Below are positions 55,255-64,000 of a DNA stretch of 64,000 nt, in pieces. The DNA comes from JAWKNZ01 sp041391425 (GTDB lineage: Bacteria; Bdellovibrionota_B; Oligoflexia; Oligoflexales; JAWKNZ01): NCBI GenBank assembly GCA_041391425.1, contig JAWKNZ010000005.1:186001-250000 (forward strand), given 5' to 3'. The first letter of the stretch is position 1; every line of letters starts with the position of its first letter. The translations under genes were made by a program, and so were the position numbers. The notes beneath the pieces are model-generated. The model had not been told where the DNA came from, ran no database searches, and saw nothing but the letters and a program-made list of their open reading frames with translations.

Positions 55255-55872
55255 ATGTATCAATACGATCACGATATAAAAACATGGTTATATGCCATTA
55301 CGTTTATTGCCTCATGGGGATTATTGCTTTTTTTATCCAATTTTTTGCTCTGTAAATTTAGACTTTGGCGCAAACTAACGGGGCAGATTCACCCAGGAGA
55401 TAAAAAGCATATAGAAAAGACCTCTGATATAAAAACATCGGCAACGAGCCCAATGCAAAGAGGATTAGACTTAGCTTTTGCAGGTCCAGCAATAGAAAGC
55501 CTTAAGGACAATATTGTTTTAGAGCCTATAGTCGACACAAACGTTGGGCGTAAAGCTTTTGAAAAACATCGTATTGACAAAGAGGCAGAACTAAAAACAC
55601 CAAAGGCCAATCATGTTGACCCCATACAGGTCCCTGAAAAAACACCATTAAATAAAACGATAAAAATTTCCCCATCAATCATACGTTTGCGCGAAACTTT
55701 TGAGACACTACCGATGGGTGAAGCTTTACAAAAATTAGCGTTACTGACCGAGCAAGAAAGACATGAAGTCATGTCCAGCCTAGAGCTTAACCCAGCTATA
55801 AGGCAACAACTGAATGAGCATATACTCAAGCAGAGTAGATTCGTGGATAAAACTGAAAATACCTTGATCTGA
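55255..55872 (+). CDS. Membrane-anchored protein of unknown function
   Basis: The 205 residues start with one transmembrane segment (WLYAITFIASWGLLLFLSNFLL) and a basic stop-transfer (KFRLWRKLTGQ), followed by a long linker and a helical C-terminal domain (LRETFETLPMGEALQKLALL, TEQERHEVMSSLELNPAIRQ). The tail would face the cytoplasm. I know no family for it. It stands after a terminator and convergent to a small gene. Confidence 0.6.
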   Translation: MYQYDHDIKTWLYAITFIASWGLLLFLSNFLLCKFRLWRKLTGQIHPGDKKHIEKTSDIKTSATSPMQRGLDLAFAGPAIESLKDNIVLEPIVDTNVGRKAFEKHRIDKEAELKTPKANHVDPIQVPEKTPLNKTIKISPSIIRLRETFETLPMGEALQKLALLTEQERHEVMSSLELNPAIRQQLNEHILKQSRFVDKTENTLI

Positions 55873-55888
55873 TCTGTTGAGAGATGGA

Positions 55889-56080
55889 TCAATTATCCTT
55901 TAAATCGTAGGCTAGACCACCACTACCCCAAATTTCAACTTTATAGGCAAATTCATCACCAACTTTAGCTCCTTTGGGAACATCTCCCCGTTCCACTGTA
56001 TAAGAACTTCCTTTTTCATCAATAACTCTCCCAAAATCAGAATATTCGTTTGGGATAGATTGCAGCTTACCAACACGCAC
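55889..56080 (-). CDS. Small OB-fold/cold-shock-like protein
   Basis: A 63-residue protein with start GTG 56080 behind a good GGAGGA site. FGRVIDEKGSSYTVERGDVP and GDEFAYKVEIWGSGGLAYDL read like a small five-stranded barrel with a late KVGDEF element, comparable to cold-shock or TRAM-type folds but without their RNP motifs. Composition and RBS suggest a real gene; the function is unknown. Confidence 0.5.
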   Translation of the reverse strand: MRVGKLQSIPNEYSDFGRVIDEKGSSYTVERGDVPKGAKVGDEFAYKVEIWGSGGLAYDLKDN

Positions 56081-56250
56081 AGCATTCCTCCACGCCTAGA
56101 ATTTAAACCGCTAAACTCTGACATAACTAAGTCTGAAAGCATATCGGGATACCAGAAAATTAGTTTATATTTTTTGAAAAAAATATATTTTTATAAAAAT
56201 TTTCAATAGGTTGTATTAATGAACGCCGTTATTTAAGGGATAACGCCTTC

Positions 56251-56298
56251 GGATCCGTTGAAAATACTACAGTTTTGCAAAAAATTTCAGATCCCGAA
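56251..56298. repeat. Truncated copy of the GGATCTGAAATTTTTTG palindrome
   Basis: GGATCCGTTGAAAATACTAC ... TTTCAGATCCCGAATTT is the left arm of the 43591/54819 family in inverted orientation, with its inner half missing. Confidence 0.7.
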
Positions 56299-56321
56299 TT
56301 TATATTTTAATTAAAACTACG

Positions 56322-56378
56322 GCGTGCCGGTGCTTCGACTCCAATCCCTATTATGAAGAAGAAACACCAGCACGGCTG
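56322..56378 (-). terminator. Probable terminator of the cyclophilin gene
   Basis: On the minus strand CGTGCTGGTGTTTCTTC and GAAGCACCGGCACG form a long stem with a loop of about 25 bases, then a T-rich stretch. It lies 18 bases after the stop of the cyclophilin gene. Confidence 0.5.
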
Positions 56379-56395
56379 GTATCTAAGACATCAAA

Positions 56396-57235
56396 TTACT
56401 GACCCATTCCAAATTGGAATTGTTTAAGATCAAATTTATTTTGATCAGCTTCCCCTAATAATATAAGCTTCGCACCTTTACTCTTTTCAAAGTCAACATC
56501 AAAGTTTACTTGCGCCATGCTTCCGCGAGCAGCAAAGCGGCCAAACTTAGCCTTGAGCATTTTTCCTAAGCTTTGTGCCTCAGCAATTTTTTTAAGTAAT
56601 AATTCAGCTTTTTTCTGCGTTAATTTTTGTAAATCTTCCTTAGTTAGAGCTTGAATTTTTTTTAAAGCAACCGGCTTGAACCAATCACCATTAATCTTTA
56701 TCGATTTGATTACAACGTCTTTCTCGGGTTTATCACTTGAATTTCTTTTAGTCTCAGATATTTTAACTGCCACATCTAAGCCTTTTGTTATCTCGCCGAA
56801 AATAGAATGCTTATCATCAAGATGTGGTGTAGGTGCTACAGTAATAAAAAACTGGCTACCATTTGTATTAGGGCCAGAGTTGGCCATAGAAAGCATTCCA
56901 GCTTTTGAGTGGCGAAGCTCTTTATTAAATTCATCCTCAAACGAATAACCAGGACCACCTCTGCCAGTTCCTTCTGGATCTCCTCCTTGAATCATAAATT
57001 TTGGTATAACTCGGTGAAAGATCAAATTGTTATAGAAACCTTTTCTTGCTAATTCAACAAAATTAGAAACTGTTTTAGGAGCACGCTTATGAAAAAGCTT
57101 TACTTCAATAGAGCCCATAGAGGTATCTATTGTTGCAGTCAAATCCTTTGCATTTGCTACAGCACTAGAAAATTTACCGACTCCAAAAAGAAAAAAACAA
57201 CCGGCCAATAAAAAAGTAAATTTTAATCTTCTCAT
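56396..57235 (-). CDS. Peptidyl-prolyl isomerase, cyclophilin type, exported
   Basis: ATG 57235 has AAGGA upstream and opens a signal peptide (FTFLLAGCFFLFGVGKFSSAVA), so I prefer it to an upstream start at 57334. The cyclophilin domain (ATIDTSMGSIEVKLF, FHRVIPKFMIQGGDPEGTG, SMANSGPNTNGSQFFIT, LDDKHSIFGEI) has the usual catalytic Arg and Gln-Phe residues and helps fold exported proteins. A C-terminal extension of about 95 helical residues ends in a phenylalanine (QFQFGMGQ) and is not typical; it may be a chaperone arm. Confidence 0.9.
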   Translation of the reverse strand: MRRLKFTFLLAGCFFLFGVGKFSSAVANAKDLTATIDTSMGSIEVKLFHKRAPKTVSNFVELARKGFYNNLIFHRVIPKFMIQGGDPEGTGRGGPGYSFEDEFNKELRHSKAGMLSMANSGPNTNGSQFFITVAPTPHLDDKHSIFGEITKGLDVAVKISETKRNSSDKPEKDVVIKSIKINGDWFKPVALKKIQALTKEDLQKLTQKKAELLLKKIAEAQSLGKMLKAKFGRFAARGSMAQVNFDVDFEKSKGAKLILLGEADQNKFDLKQFQFGMGQ

Positions 57236-57719
57236 TTGCGTTCCTTCTAAAAAATTATTGCAATAAATCTTAACTAAGAACGATACACTGGTGTACACCA
57301 TGCGGCAACAAAAGATGGATTTGAAATGTTCCAAAAACTTATCTGAAACTTAAAGAACACGGCTTTCGCAATCTCTTGATCGTTGTGATTAAAAACAACT
57401 CACATGCTGACAGCCCCTTACCTAAGTACTTGGGTAGCTAAAAATAACCTAAATTATCATTCAAAGATTCTTTTGCGCTGAGTAGTGCGGCCTGTACACA
57501 AAAATTTTGCCAACTAGCAATTTTCTTGTTAGCAATTAGTAAATATATGCATCTTTAATAAACTATAAAAACAATTACTACGCCAATATAACACTAATAT
57601 AACAGTTGTTAATTAAATATTATAAATTCAGTTGACAAACTCTCGCTCATAAGAGAAAAAGTGCTGGAAAGATTACTGTATATTTGATCATCACTACTTT
57701 GATTAGAAGGGGGCTTTTT
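57236..57719. other. Divergent intergenic region between cyclophilin and envelope genes
   Basis: It is strongly AT-rich, especially 57530-57625, as expected for back-to-back promoters. I see no gene or repeat. The GAAGGGGG site at 57706-57713 serves the gene at 57720. Confidence 0.45.
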
Positions 57720-58568
57720 ATGATACGAAGAATGCTAGCCGTGGTTGGGTTATGTATTGCAGCTTCGTCAGCACAGGCGATTGATTTTTCTACTGCAGAC
57801 GCGTTATTCCAAAAAAGAGAGGAAGGAAAAGACAAAGTTTTAGAAGCAAGAAATGCATATGCTAGTTTGGTTGGCCAGACCTCAGGCGCCGATAAGCTTT
57901 ATGCCATTGGACAAATGGCTCGCCTTGATTATGTTCTTGGAGAGGTCCTTCTACCTAAGTCAGAAAAAAGTAAAAGAAAGCAAATCTTCTCTGGATGCCT
58001 TGATTATGTCGAAGGAATCAGCCCAGCAAACTACGGCGAAAAGACAGAAGATTATTATACATGGAAGCTTATGTGTTTTGCTTTTTGGGCAGACTCAGCA
58101 AGCGTTCTTGAAAGAGTCGGTAGGGTTTCCGAGCTAAAAGGATTGATTAGCGAAGCCCTTCCCCTCACTACGAATGACGATGGTGTGTATGTAGGTACAT
58201 TAGAAGGTGGTGCTATTGGACGTTATGTCGGCGCTATCTATGGTGATCCACAAGCAGAGCCAGTTGGTTTGTATAAGCCAGATGTTGCGCGAAAACTAAT
58301 CTACGAAGCTCGCAATGCTGCAAGCCGTAGTGACCGAGCATTCCCAGAGCCACTGTCTGGCGAAGATTATTTCGAGAATACATACACTATCGCTTCTACT
58401 TTAATCAAAGCTGGAGACAATGATACTGCTATAATCGAATTAGAAGATGGCATTGAGCTAATAGAAGACATGATTGCAGATGGAGCTCTTCCAAAAGGCC
58501 GAGAGTTTGAAGCAAAATTCATCTTAAATGACAGGCTAAAACCAATGCTTGACGATCTTAACGATTAG
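57720..58568 (+). CDS. Exported helical-repeat protein of unknown function
   Basis: ATG 57720 follows a strong GAAGGGGG site. The 282 residues have a signal peptide (MLAVVGLCIAASSAQA) and then helix pairs (ADALFQKREEGKDKVLEARNAYAS, LYAIGQMARLDYVLGE) like tetratricopeptide repeats. GGAIGRYVGAIYGDPQAEP and the end (NDTAIIELEDGIELIEDM) recall TRAP-T-like periplasmic proteins, a weak resemblance only. It is the first of three exported-protein genes on this strand. Confidence 0.62.
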   Translation: MIRRMLAVVGLCIAASSAQAIDFSTADALFQKREEGKDKVLEARNAYASLVGQTSGADKLYAIGQMARLDYVLGEVLLPKSEKSKRKQIFSGCLDYVEGISPANYGEKTEDYYTWKLMCFAFWADSASVLERVGRVSELKGLISEALPLTTNDDGVYVGTLEGGAIGRYVGAIYGDPQAEPVGLYKPDVARKLIYEARNAASRSDRAFPEPLSGEDYFENTYTIASTLIKAGDNDTAIIELEDGIELIEDMIADGALPKGREFEAKFILNDRLKPMLDDLND

Positions 58569-58599
58569 TTCAATTTATAACTTAGCATATTAAAGATAC

Positions 58600-58644
58600 G
58601 CAAGGATCCATTGGGGGGATATATTCTAATCCACGGATCCTTGC
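58600..58644 (+). terminator. Hairpin after the exported helical-repeat gene
   Basis: GCAAGGATCC and GGATCCTTGC make a perfect 10-bp stem around a 25-base loop, 31 bases after the stop; an AT-rich but not U-only tract follows. Confidence 0.5.
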
Positions 58645-58806
58645 ATTAATTTAAATATATCTAGCCCATGGCGTAGATAATCAACATACCGATTAACAAT
58701 AAAATGCGGACCATACGGTTTGCCATTCGTTTTAATAAATAATCATATCGATTTGTTTAAATTAAAAATAGATCCTTCAAAACATTGGTCTATCTTGGGA
58801 GAAAGT

Positions 58807-60066
58807 ATGAGATTGTTTACAATTTCTTCGCATCTATCATCAACGATTCAAATCCTTTTAATTGGCTTGCTAATAAATGCTGTAGCTAATAATGCTTACG
58901 CGTTTGAAAACACCAAAGTCTTACCTAAAGGCGTTCGCAACCTAACAATAAAAACTGCAAATACAGTTATAGACAATAAAACAAATTCAAATGGACAGGT
59001 AGGAAGCCTTGCTGCCCCTCTTGAAAAACAAGTGACTTTTGCTGATATTCTAAAAGAAGAAAGCCAGCTGAAGCAAAATCAAATTAAAGCAATGATGAAT
59101 AAGGAAGGTTTCACAGAGAGTGATCTTTTAGGCCAAACCTTTGCCGATATGCAGGGAAATGTCACAGTAACCGCTCCAATTATTTCATATGGAATTTCTG
59201 AACGGCTTACACTTGCAGTAGCAGTCCCATATTACAAAGCCCATATGGCTGTTGATATTGATTTTAAAGCAACAGACAAAGCACAACAGTTCCTTGATGG
59301 CTTGGGTACAAACTTAACAAACCAAGTAGCTTCCGCGAGATCTGCGGGGGAAAAATTTAACAATGCTATCGCAAGCCTTAATGAAAAACTTATTGATAAT
59401 GGCTTTCAAGCACTCAACGATTGGAGATCATCAGGTATTGGCGATATCACATTAGCGGCAAAATATTTGGCTCTTGATCATAGTGTCCTTAAAATAGCAT
59501 CTACTAGCGGTGTCGTTTTACCTACGGGTAAAGTTGATGACCCCGATAATTTAATCGACATTCCATTTGGTGACGGAACCTTAGATCTCTTTACCTCTAT
59601 CATTGCCGACCAAAGCATTGGAGCTGGTTTCACAATAAACCAATATGCGAAATACACCTATCAAAGCCCTTCTTTCGCAAAAAAGAGGATGGAAACAGAC
59701 GAAGAAAAAATAGAGGTTGAAAGTAAAACAGTTCATTATAAGCTTGGTGACAAAGTAGAAACGGGCAGCTCTGTGCAATTCGATGGCGAATCAGGCTTTT
59801 TAGCTGGAGTTGGCGCTATCTATTCGAAGAAATTCCAAGATAAATTTGACGCAACATATATCGAAGTGTATGACTCTATAAATAGTGACACAGCGCAAGA
59901 AGCCTTGCACGCAGAAAGCCGCATAGGCTATAGCAGCATACCAGCCTTTAAACGCAAAGAAGCTTCCATACCGATGACCGCGACATTGGAGTACAAAAGT
60001 CATATTGCAAGTAAAAATATTCCAACTAATGACCTGGTTACACTGGACATGGCTATTTTCTTTTAG
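58807..60066 (+). CDS. Probable outer-membrane beta-barrel protein
   Basis: From ATG 58807 (GGGAGA upstream) the protein has 419 residues with a signal peptide (ILLIGLLINAVANNAYA). Amphipathic strands such as VTVTAPIISYGISERLTLAVAVPYY, ISERL..., GIGDITLAAKYLAL, STSGVVLPTGKVD and GAGFTINQYAKYTY, with a C-terminal strand ending in aromatic residues (DMAIFF), are typical of outer-membrane porin-like barrels. The ligand is unknown. It lies between two other exported-protein genes. Confidence 0.65.
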   Translation: MRLFTISSHLSSTIQILLIGLLINAVANNAYAFENTKVLPKGVRNLTIKTANTVIDNKTNSNGQVGSLAAPLEKQVTFADILKEESQLKQNQIKAMMNKEGFTESDLLGQTFADMQGNVTVTAPIISYGISERLTLAVAVPYYKAHMAVDIDFKATDKAQQFLDGLGTNLTNQVASARSAGEKFNNAIASLNEKLIDNGFQALNDWRSSGIGDITLAAKYLALDHSVLKIASTSGVVLPTGKVDDPDNLIDIPFGDGTLDLFTSIIADQSIGAGFTINQYAKYTYQSPSFAKKRMETDEEKIEVESKTVHYKLGDKVETGSSVQFDGESGFLAGVGAIYSKKFQDKFDATYIEVYDSINSDTAQEALHAESRIGYSSIPAFKRKEASIPMTATLEYKSHIASKNIPTNDLVTLDMAIFF

Positions 60067-60160
60067 AGCTTTTTATAACATTTAAAGACACTTCTCAAAG
60101 TGGCTAAGTACATATCTTGGGATTTATATGATGGGATTACAACACAACAAGGGTTTCAAA

Positions 60161-62053
60161 ATGGATCATGCTATAAAACTCTTTTCACTTTTAACATTAA
60201 GTTTAGCTTTATGCTCATGCGGATATGATGCATACATTAGAAAACAACCTGCTGGAAAAATTGATCTCCCAGAATACTTCAAACGAGATGGTGGACCTTT
60301 TTTAATTGACGACCAAAGTTTCGAATATCAAGGAACGATTTTAATTTGGGGTAACCAAGCATCTGATAAGCAGATACAGACTATATCTGAACTATCCGAC
60401 GCTCGAAAAATATTTGAATCCGATCATATAAACTTTATAAAAAATGAATACGGCCCAGAAAATTTAGCATTAAAAACTTTAGAGCTAGAAAAAAAATCTT
60501 TGCAAGATGCCAGCGATAATGATGTTAGGGTAAGGCAAAGTGCATTTATCAAAAAGCAATTGGAAACACTTACACTCAATTCTAAATTATGGTTTCAATC
60601 TCAGCTAGACAGCCTAGAAATTGAGGGTTTAGATAAAAGCGAAGCCGAAGCAAAGTTCAGACTTTATTGTGAAGCAAAACTCTGGGAGATGGCCGCTTCA
60701 AAAGAGCTTATTGCAAAAAAGTTTACTTCTAGGCCAACACCAAATGCATTATGTGAATCTATTTATAGTACGCCATATGAAAGCTTAACCCTCTTAGACA
60801 AAACGCAGTCGATCTGCGCCAACTCCAAGAATGGAAAAAGCTATTTTAAATGCCTCTGGCTAGAGGGAGTCTTCAAAACAGAATATTGGCGCACAAAAAT
60901 CAGCGACGATGAGCAGAAAGAGACCGTCGACCTACTCATATCTTTAGTCCACTCTGGAAAATGGGAAGATATGCTAATGAATGAAGAGGAAGGTAATAGC
61001 TTTAATAAAGTTATGCAAGGACGTTTTCGTATAGACCGTGAGAACAGGTTAAAGCCGAATAAAAATGAAATTCTTGTTCTAGGTAAAACCAGAAATGGCC
61101 TAGCAAAGATCCTTGAATATTATGAACAAAATGAGCTACCATCGGATAGCAGCGTTTGGATGTTTAATGGTAATTATTCAGAAACAACAGAGCCTCAAGA
61201 GCTAGCAACAATTCGTAAAGCCATAAGACTACTCGGCTATCGAGACACCTTTCATATTAGCGCATCAGATATTTTGTATAACCAAAACAAGTTAAGCACT
61301 GATGTTTTAGAAGGAGACGAGTCGGAAAAGAATAAAGAAATTGGTCAGAAGATTTTTCCTGATATATTTGGAAACTCTGACCCTTCTGTTAATAAACCAC
61401 TTGATTTCTATGTAAAAGCAATTACGGAAGCGGCGAAGAAAGTTGACAAACAAGAACCTATTGTCGAAAAACTAAAAGCCAAGCATTTAGAAATTGATAT
61501 GATGGGACTTAAAGGTTTAAAAACTGCTACAGAATCACTGCAAAGTGAAGGTGCTGTTTTAGCTGTATGGCCATCTTCTCCACTTGAAATTAGAAAAATT
61601 CAAGATGGTTATCAAACCAAGCTCAGGACCTCTTTAAAAAACACAGCTACCGCGATGGTAGGATGTTTTTCTGCCGAAACAGGCTATAATATGGAATGTC
61701 CTACTAGCGCAAATGAAGGTGAGACTGAGATCACATTACCATCACATGTAAAATACGATCCTGAAACAGGTAAAATTGAGTTACAGTTTACAATTGAAAA
61801 AGAAGATAAAGGACAAGGTTTCGAATCAAAGGAAAAGGACTCTCAAGATCCAGCTTTCAATCTAATTGCTCAAAAAGATTTAATTGGAAGAAAGATTACG
61901 ATCACGCTCTATCCAACTGAGGTTAATGGCCTTCCTTACTTAACAGGAGAAGTCAAACTTGAGGGTACTGGCCTGCCTACATTTTTTGGCGGAGCAAATC
62001 TGAGTGGGTATGTGAAAACTAAAAATGCTCTATTTGAGAACTTTGAATTGTAA
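60161..62053 (+). CDS. Large lipoprotein of unknown function
   Basis: The lipoprotein signal LFSLLTLSLALCSCGYDA follows ATG 60161 (AAGGG upstream; ATG 60128 is possible). The mature part of about 610 residues is helical and charged at first, then has a middle region (ELATIRKAIRLLGYRDTFHI) and a C-terminal beta-domain (KITITLYPTEVNGLPYLTGE). I recognise no family. It probably works with the barrel protein encoded 95 bases upstream. Confidence 0.6.
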   Translation: MDHAIKLFSLLTLSLALCSCGYDAYIRKQPAGKIDLPEYFKRDGGPFLIDDQSFEYQGTILIWGNQASDKQIQTISELSDARKIFESDHINFIKNEYGPENLALKTLELEKKSLQDASDNDVRVRQSAFIKKQLETLTLNSKLWFQSQLDSLEIEGLDKSEAEAKFRLYCEAKLWEMAASKELIAKKFTSRPTPNALCESIYSTPYESLTLLDKTQSICANSKNGKSYFKCLWLEGVFKTEYWRTKISDDEQKETVDLLISLVHSGKWEDMLMNEEEGNSFNKVMQGRFRIDRENRLKPNKNEILVLGKTRNGLAKILEYYEQNELPSDSSVWMFNGNYSETTEPQELATIRKAIRLLGYRDTFHISASDILYNQNKLSTDVLEGDESEKNKEIGQKIFPDIFGNSDPSVNKPLDFYVKAITEAAKKVDKQEPIVEKLKAKHLEIDMMGLKGLKTATESLQSEGAVLAVWPSSPLEIRKIQDGYQTKLRTSLKNTATAMVGCFSAETGYNMECPTSANEGETEITLPSHVKYDPETGKIELQFTIEKEDKGQGFESKEKDSQDPAFNLIAQKDLIGRKITITLYPTEVNGLPYLTGEVKLEGTGLPTFFGGANLSGYVKTKNALFENFEL

Positions 62054-62142
62054 TTATAAATTCAAAGAATTGTTATAGTTTGCCTTTTCCGCAAGCGCAT
62101 GCGAAGAGAAAGCAGTATCTATCAGACAAAACTTGTGCAAAG

Positions 62143-62187
62143 CATGAGGAGGCAGTACTAAGCGTGCTGTCTCCTCATGTTTTTTTA
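62143..62187 (+). terminator. Rho-independent terminator
   Basis: CATGAGGAGGCAG and CTGTCTCCTCATG form a long stem (one G-T pair) followed by a run of T. It ends the envelope gene group. The flanking TATCTATCAGACAA looks like a degraded arm of the AACCTATC repeat family. Confidence 0.8.
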
Positions 62188-62248
62188 GATATAATGTGGT
62201 ATAAATAAATTCTCTCAGAATAATAAAAACACTTCGAACAATTCGCTA

Positions 62249-63040
62249 CTAGCTTAATAAATGCGTGAGCCAATCCCAAATCGAAAATATAAAAGAGAGA
62301 GCAGAGCTCTTTTCAAATAAATAGAGGTATCCTAGGCCTGCAAAAATAACTAACAGAACAAAAATCCTAACTAAACGCCACAATCGGCCTGGAATCCCTT
62401 TGTCGATATTTCCCATGAGCTCCTGTAAATCAGTGATATAAACTGTCGCGTTTTCAGGCAAACAATGTGGCTCTAAGTTCCTCATAATATTGCGTGGGTT
62501 TTCAGATAAAGCAAATGCCTCCATTTTCAGATTTTTCAGACCTGCTGCAACCTCTGTAGCGATGACCGACAAATCTACGCCCATTACTTGAGAAGACTCC
62601 TCTATAGAAAAACCATGCCTACAGTTTAGTAAAAGCGCTTCACGCCGATGCGGGCTCAGTCGAGCAACAAATCGATCTAAATCTTTCCTCTTTTTGATCT
62701 CATTCTCAGTAACTTTTGGGTTATCTTCATATTTGGACTCATTTTCAATAGCCTGATTTACTAGTTTTTCAGTCGTAGCATTCCAGATGTCTTTACACTC
62801 ATAGCGAGCTTCCCTAAATATCGCAGTCCTGAGTTCAATTAAGGAGCTCCAATCAGTCCCCTCATCCAAAATTTTAGATATAACATCATCGGTAGTATCT
62901 GCTGCCCTATTATAAACGCCAGTCATTCTAATTAAATAATCAAAAAGAAACTCACGTTCAGCCGTAGTTATATCGGATATTTTTCCATGACCACGTCGGT
63001 AGGACTCAAACCTCTTTTCTTGTTCAGAAAGCTTATACAT
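62249..63040 (-). CDS. Sigma-70-like protein with a C-terminal membrane segment
   Basis: From ATG 63040 the protein has 263 residues. Residues 1-90 resemble sigma region 2 (AEREFLFDYLIRMTGVYNRA, LRTAIFREARYECKDIWN), and residues about 120-175 resemble region 4 (LSPHRREALLLNCRHGFSIEESSQVMG, then VIATEVAAGLKNLK). The C terminus has a predicted membrane segment (LVRIFVLLVIFAGLGYLYLF). A membrane-tethered ECF-like factor is unusual. The start overlaps the end of the upstream gene by 8 bases (a start at 63100 would overlap by 68), which suggests coupling. Confidence 0.65.
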   Translation of the reverse strand: MYKLSEQEKRFESYRRGHGKISDITTAEREFLFDYLIRMTGVYNRAADTTDDVISKILDEGTDWSSLIELRTAIFREARYECKDIWNATTEKLVNQAIENESKYEDNPKVTENEIKKRKDLDRFVARLSPHRREALLLNCRHGFSIEESSQVMGVDLSVIATEVAAGLKNLKMEAFALSENPRNIMRNLEPHCLPENATVYITDLQELMGNIDKGIPGRLWRLVRIFVLLVIFAGLGYLYLFEKSSALSFIFSIWDWLTHLLS

Positions 63041-64000
63041 TTTCGCCGACAGCCCCACATCCACTCTTTCTGCTAAGCCACTCAACCTTGTAGAGAGCAA
63101 TATATAGCAATACGCCCAATGGCAGAAGATAGATCATAACATTTCTAACATTCTGAAGCAAAAATCCCATTGCCCATAATAACCAATAAATCAAGGCAGC
63201 GGATAAATGTGCTAAGAGAATCAACTTTAAAACCTTAGTAAAAGTTTTAGCCTTTAACCTCCATGCACCATGTCTTATCAAGTTGTACCCTAAAGGCAAC
63301 ATAAGAAAGTCTATTGGCCAAAAGGCCCATAAATTGGCATTGTGTAAAATATCTAAATGATCAGATAATAGCCATGAAACAAACATTACAGTTCCAAGTG
63401 CACCTGCAAATAGAGCCCATAAGCAAGTTACCCCCCCTAAAACCCTAATTGATATCACAGGAACTTTATGCACGGCAGACAAAGCAAACGGCTTTACAAA
63501 GAACACAAGCATAACAGCAATCAGTGGAACACCAAAAAAAAGTGCAATCCAGCTATAGATATTTACATGGATAGGCGCATAATCTGGGTTATCAACTAAT
63601 AACTGGGTACCAGATAAAAGGCTAGAGCCAGCGACCTCATTTCCCTCATCGTCAAAGGCAGGTAACTTAAGCATAAGATCCCTAAGTCTTGACGGATAAA
63701 ACATTTCATCCCATAAGCTGATCTTCTCATCTATTTTCCTATTCATTATAATATCCAGACCAAAACCCGCATAGGCAGGACGACTTAAATTCGCACGCAC
63801 ATAGTCTCTAAAATTTAAAGCCGCTAATTGTTGGCCATAGGCCTGTTTAATTTTGCCTCCTAATGCCTCATTCAAATAATCACGAACCTTAGTAGAGCAG
63901 TTATTATAAAAGTGTTGGTATAGGTAAGTTCTATTCTCTTTCTTTAAATTCCAAAAGATTCTGTCGAGAAGCTTCTGTTTTTGCTCTACAGTGAGATTAA
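63033..64000 (-). CDS. DUF4105 (Lnb-like) membrane protein, 5' end outside the window
   Basis: The frame is open to the right edge, so the gene is partial. The upstream codons read YLYQHFYNNCSTKVRDYLNE, the DUF4105/Lnb N-terminal signature that includes the conserved Asn-Cys of a probable cysteine hydrolase. In-window residues include GYNLIRHGAWRLKAKTF and five or so membrane helices from 63570 leftwards. Related proteins are lipoprotein- or peptide-processing or transacylating enzymes; the exact function is unclear. The sigma-like gene overlaps its stop. Confidence 0.75.
   Translation of the reverse strand, partial: NLTVEQKQKLLDRIFWNLKKENRTYLYQHFYNNCSTKVRDYLNEALGGKIKQAYGQQLAALNFRDYVRANLSRPAYAGFGLDIIMNRKIDEKISLWDEMFYPSRLRDLMLKLPAFDDEGNEVAGSSLLSGTQLLVDNPDYAPIHVNIYSWIALFFGVPLIAVMLVFFVKPFALSAVHKVPVISIRVLGGVTCLWALFAGALGTVMFVSWLLSDHLDILHNANLWAFWPIDFLMLPLGYNLIRHGAWRLKAKTFTKVLKLILLAHLSAALIYWLLWAMGFLLQNVRNVMIYLLPLGVLLYIALYKVEWLSRKSGCGAVGENV

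Overview
The window is AT-rich and comes from a Gram-negative bacterium. Several secreted proteins have type II lipoprotein signals, there is a probable outer-membrane barrel, and the housekeeping genes (rpsP-rimM-trmD, yicC-gmk, infC, ligA, pyrD, a bifunctional rel) are chromosomal. A PrkA-type kinase, a CFI-box-CTERM protein, a K+-type membrane pyrophosphatase and many long intergenic palindromes suggest a deltaproteobacterium in the broad sense, perhaps Bdellovibrionota or Oligoflexia. This placement is inference; there is no rRNA gene and I found no tRNA gene.

Layout. 0-7 kb: sufS; a subtilisin-like lipoprotein protease translationally coupled to a small membrane protein; an AraC-type regulator; a broken L,D-transpeptidase. 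7-13 kb: yicC, gmk, a nested tandem-repeat array of about 0.8 kb, then bifunctional rel and a small secreted protein. 13-15 kb: a redoxin, a frameshifted secreted protein and an HxlR regulator, followed by several palindromic repeats. 15-21 kb (minus strand): galE with an arginase-family gene, then a substrate-binding protein with a methyltransferase. 21-30 kb: a TPMT-like methyltransferase, ligA, a large lipoprotein, a stand-alone E2-type acyltransferase, and trmD-rimM-rpsP. 30-39 kb: a CFI-box-CTERM protein, a DnaQ-like exonuclease and a four-gene acyl-CoA carboxylase operon (MCC-beta, AtuA/DUF1446, enoyl-CoA hydratase, MCC-alpha) for leucine/isovalerate or acyclic-terpene breakdown. 39-44 kb: an unknown protein, a siroheme-reductase-like domain carrying a very acidic tail, an XRE/ImmA-like protein with a degenerate metalloprotease motif, and infC. 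44-55 kb: prkA-pyrD-HD phosphohydrolase, a coiled-coil protein and hppA. 55-64 kb: small proteins, a cyclophilin, an envelope gene group, and a sigma-like membrane protein overlapping a DUF4105 gene that runs off the right edge.

Two themes stand out. First, intergenic DNA is full of repeats. There is a MITE with perfect 17-bp terminal inverted repeats and perfect 8-bp target duplications (two copies). There are three families of long imperfect palindromes, several members of which carry a GTACAT-type core at the apex, and two tandem arrays that seem to have grown from one dispersed element. Second, four genes (an L,D-transpeptidase, an unnamed secreted protein, atuA and prkA) carry five single-base frameshifts, all at runs of one base. 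That pattern suggests sequencing error, but slippage or real decay is possible. Several standard neighbours are missing: rpoZ between gmk and rel, rpmI-rplT after infC, and rplS after trmD.
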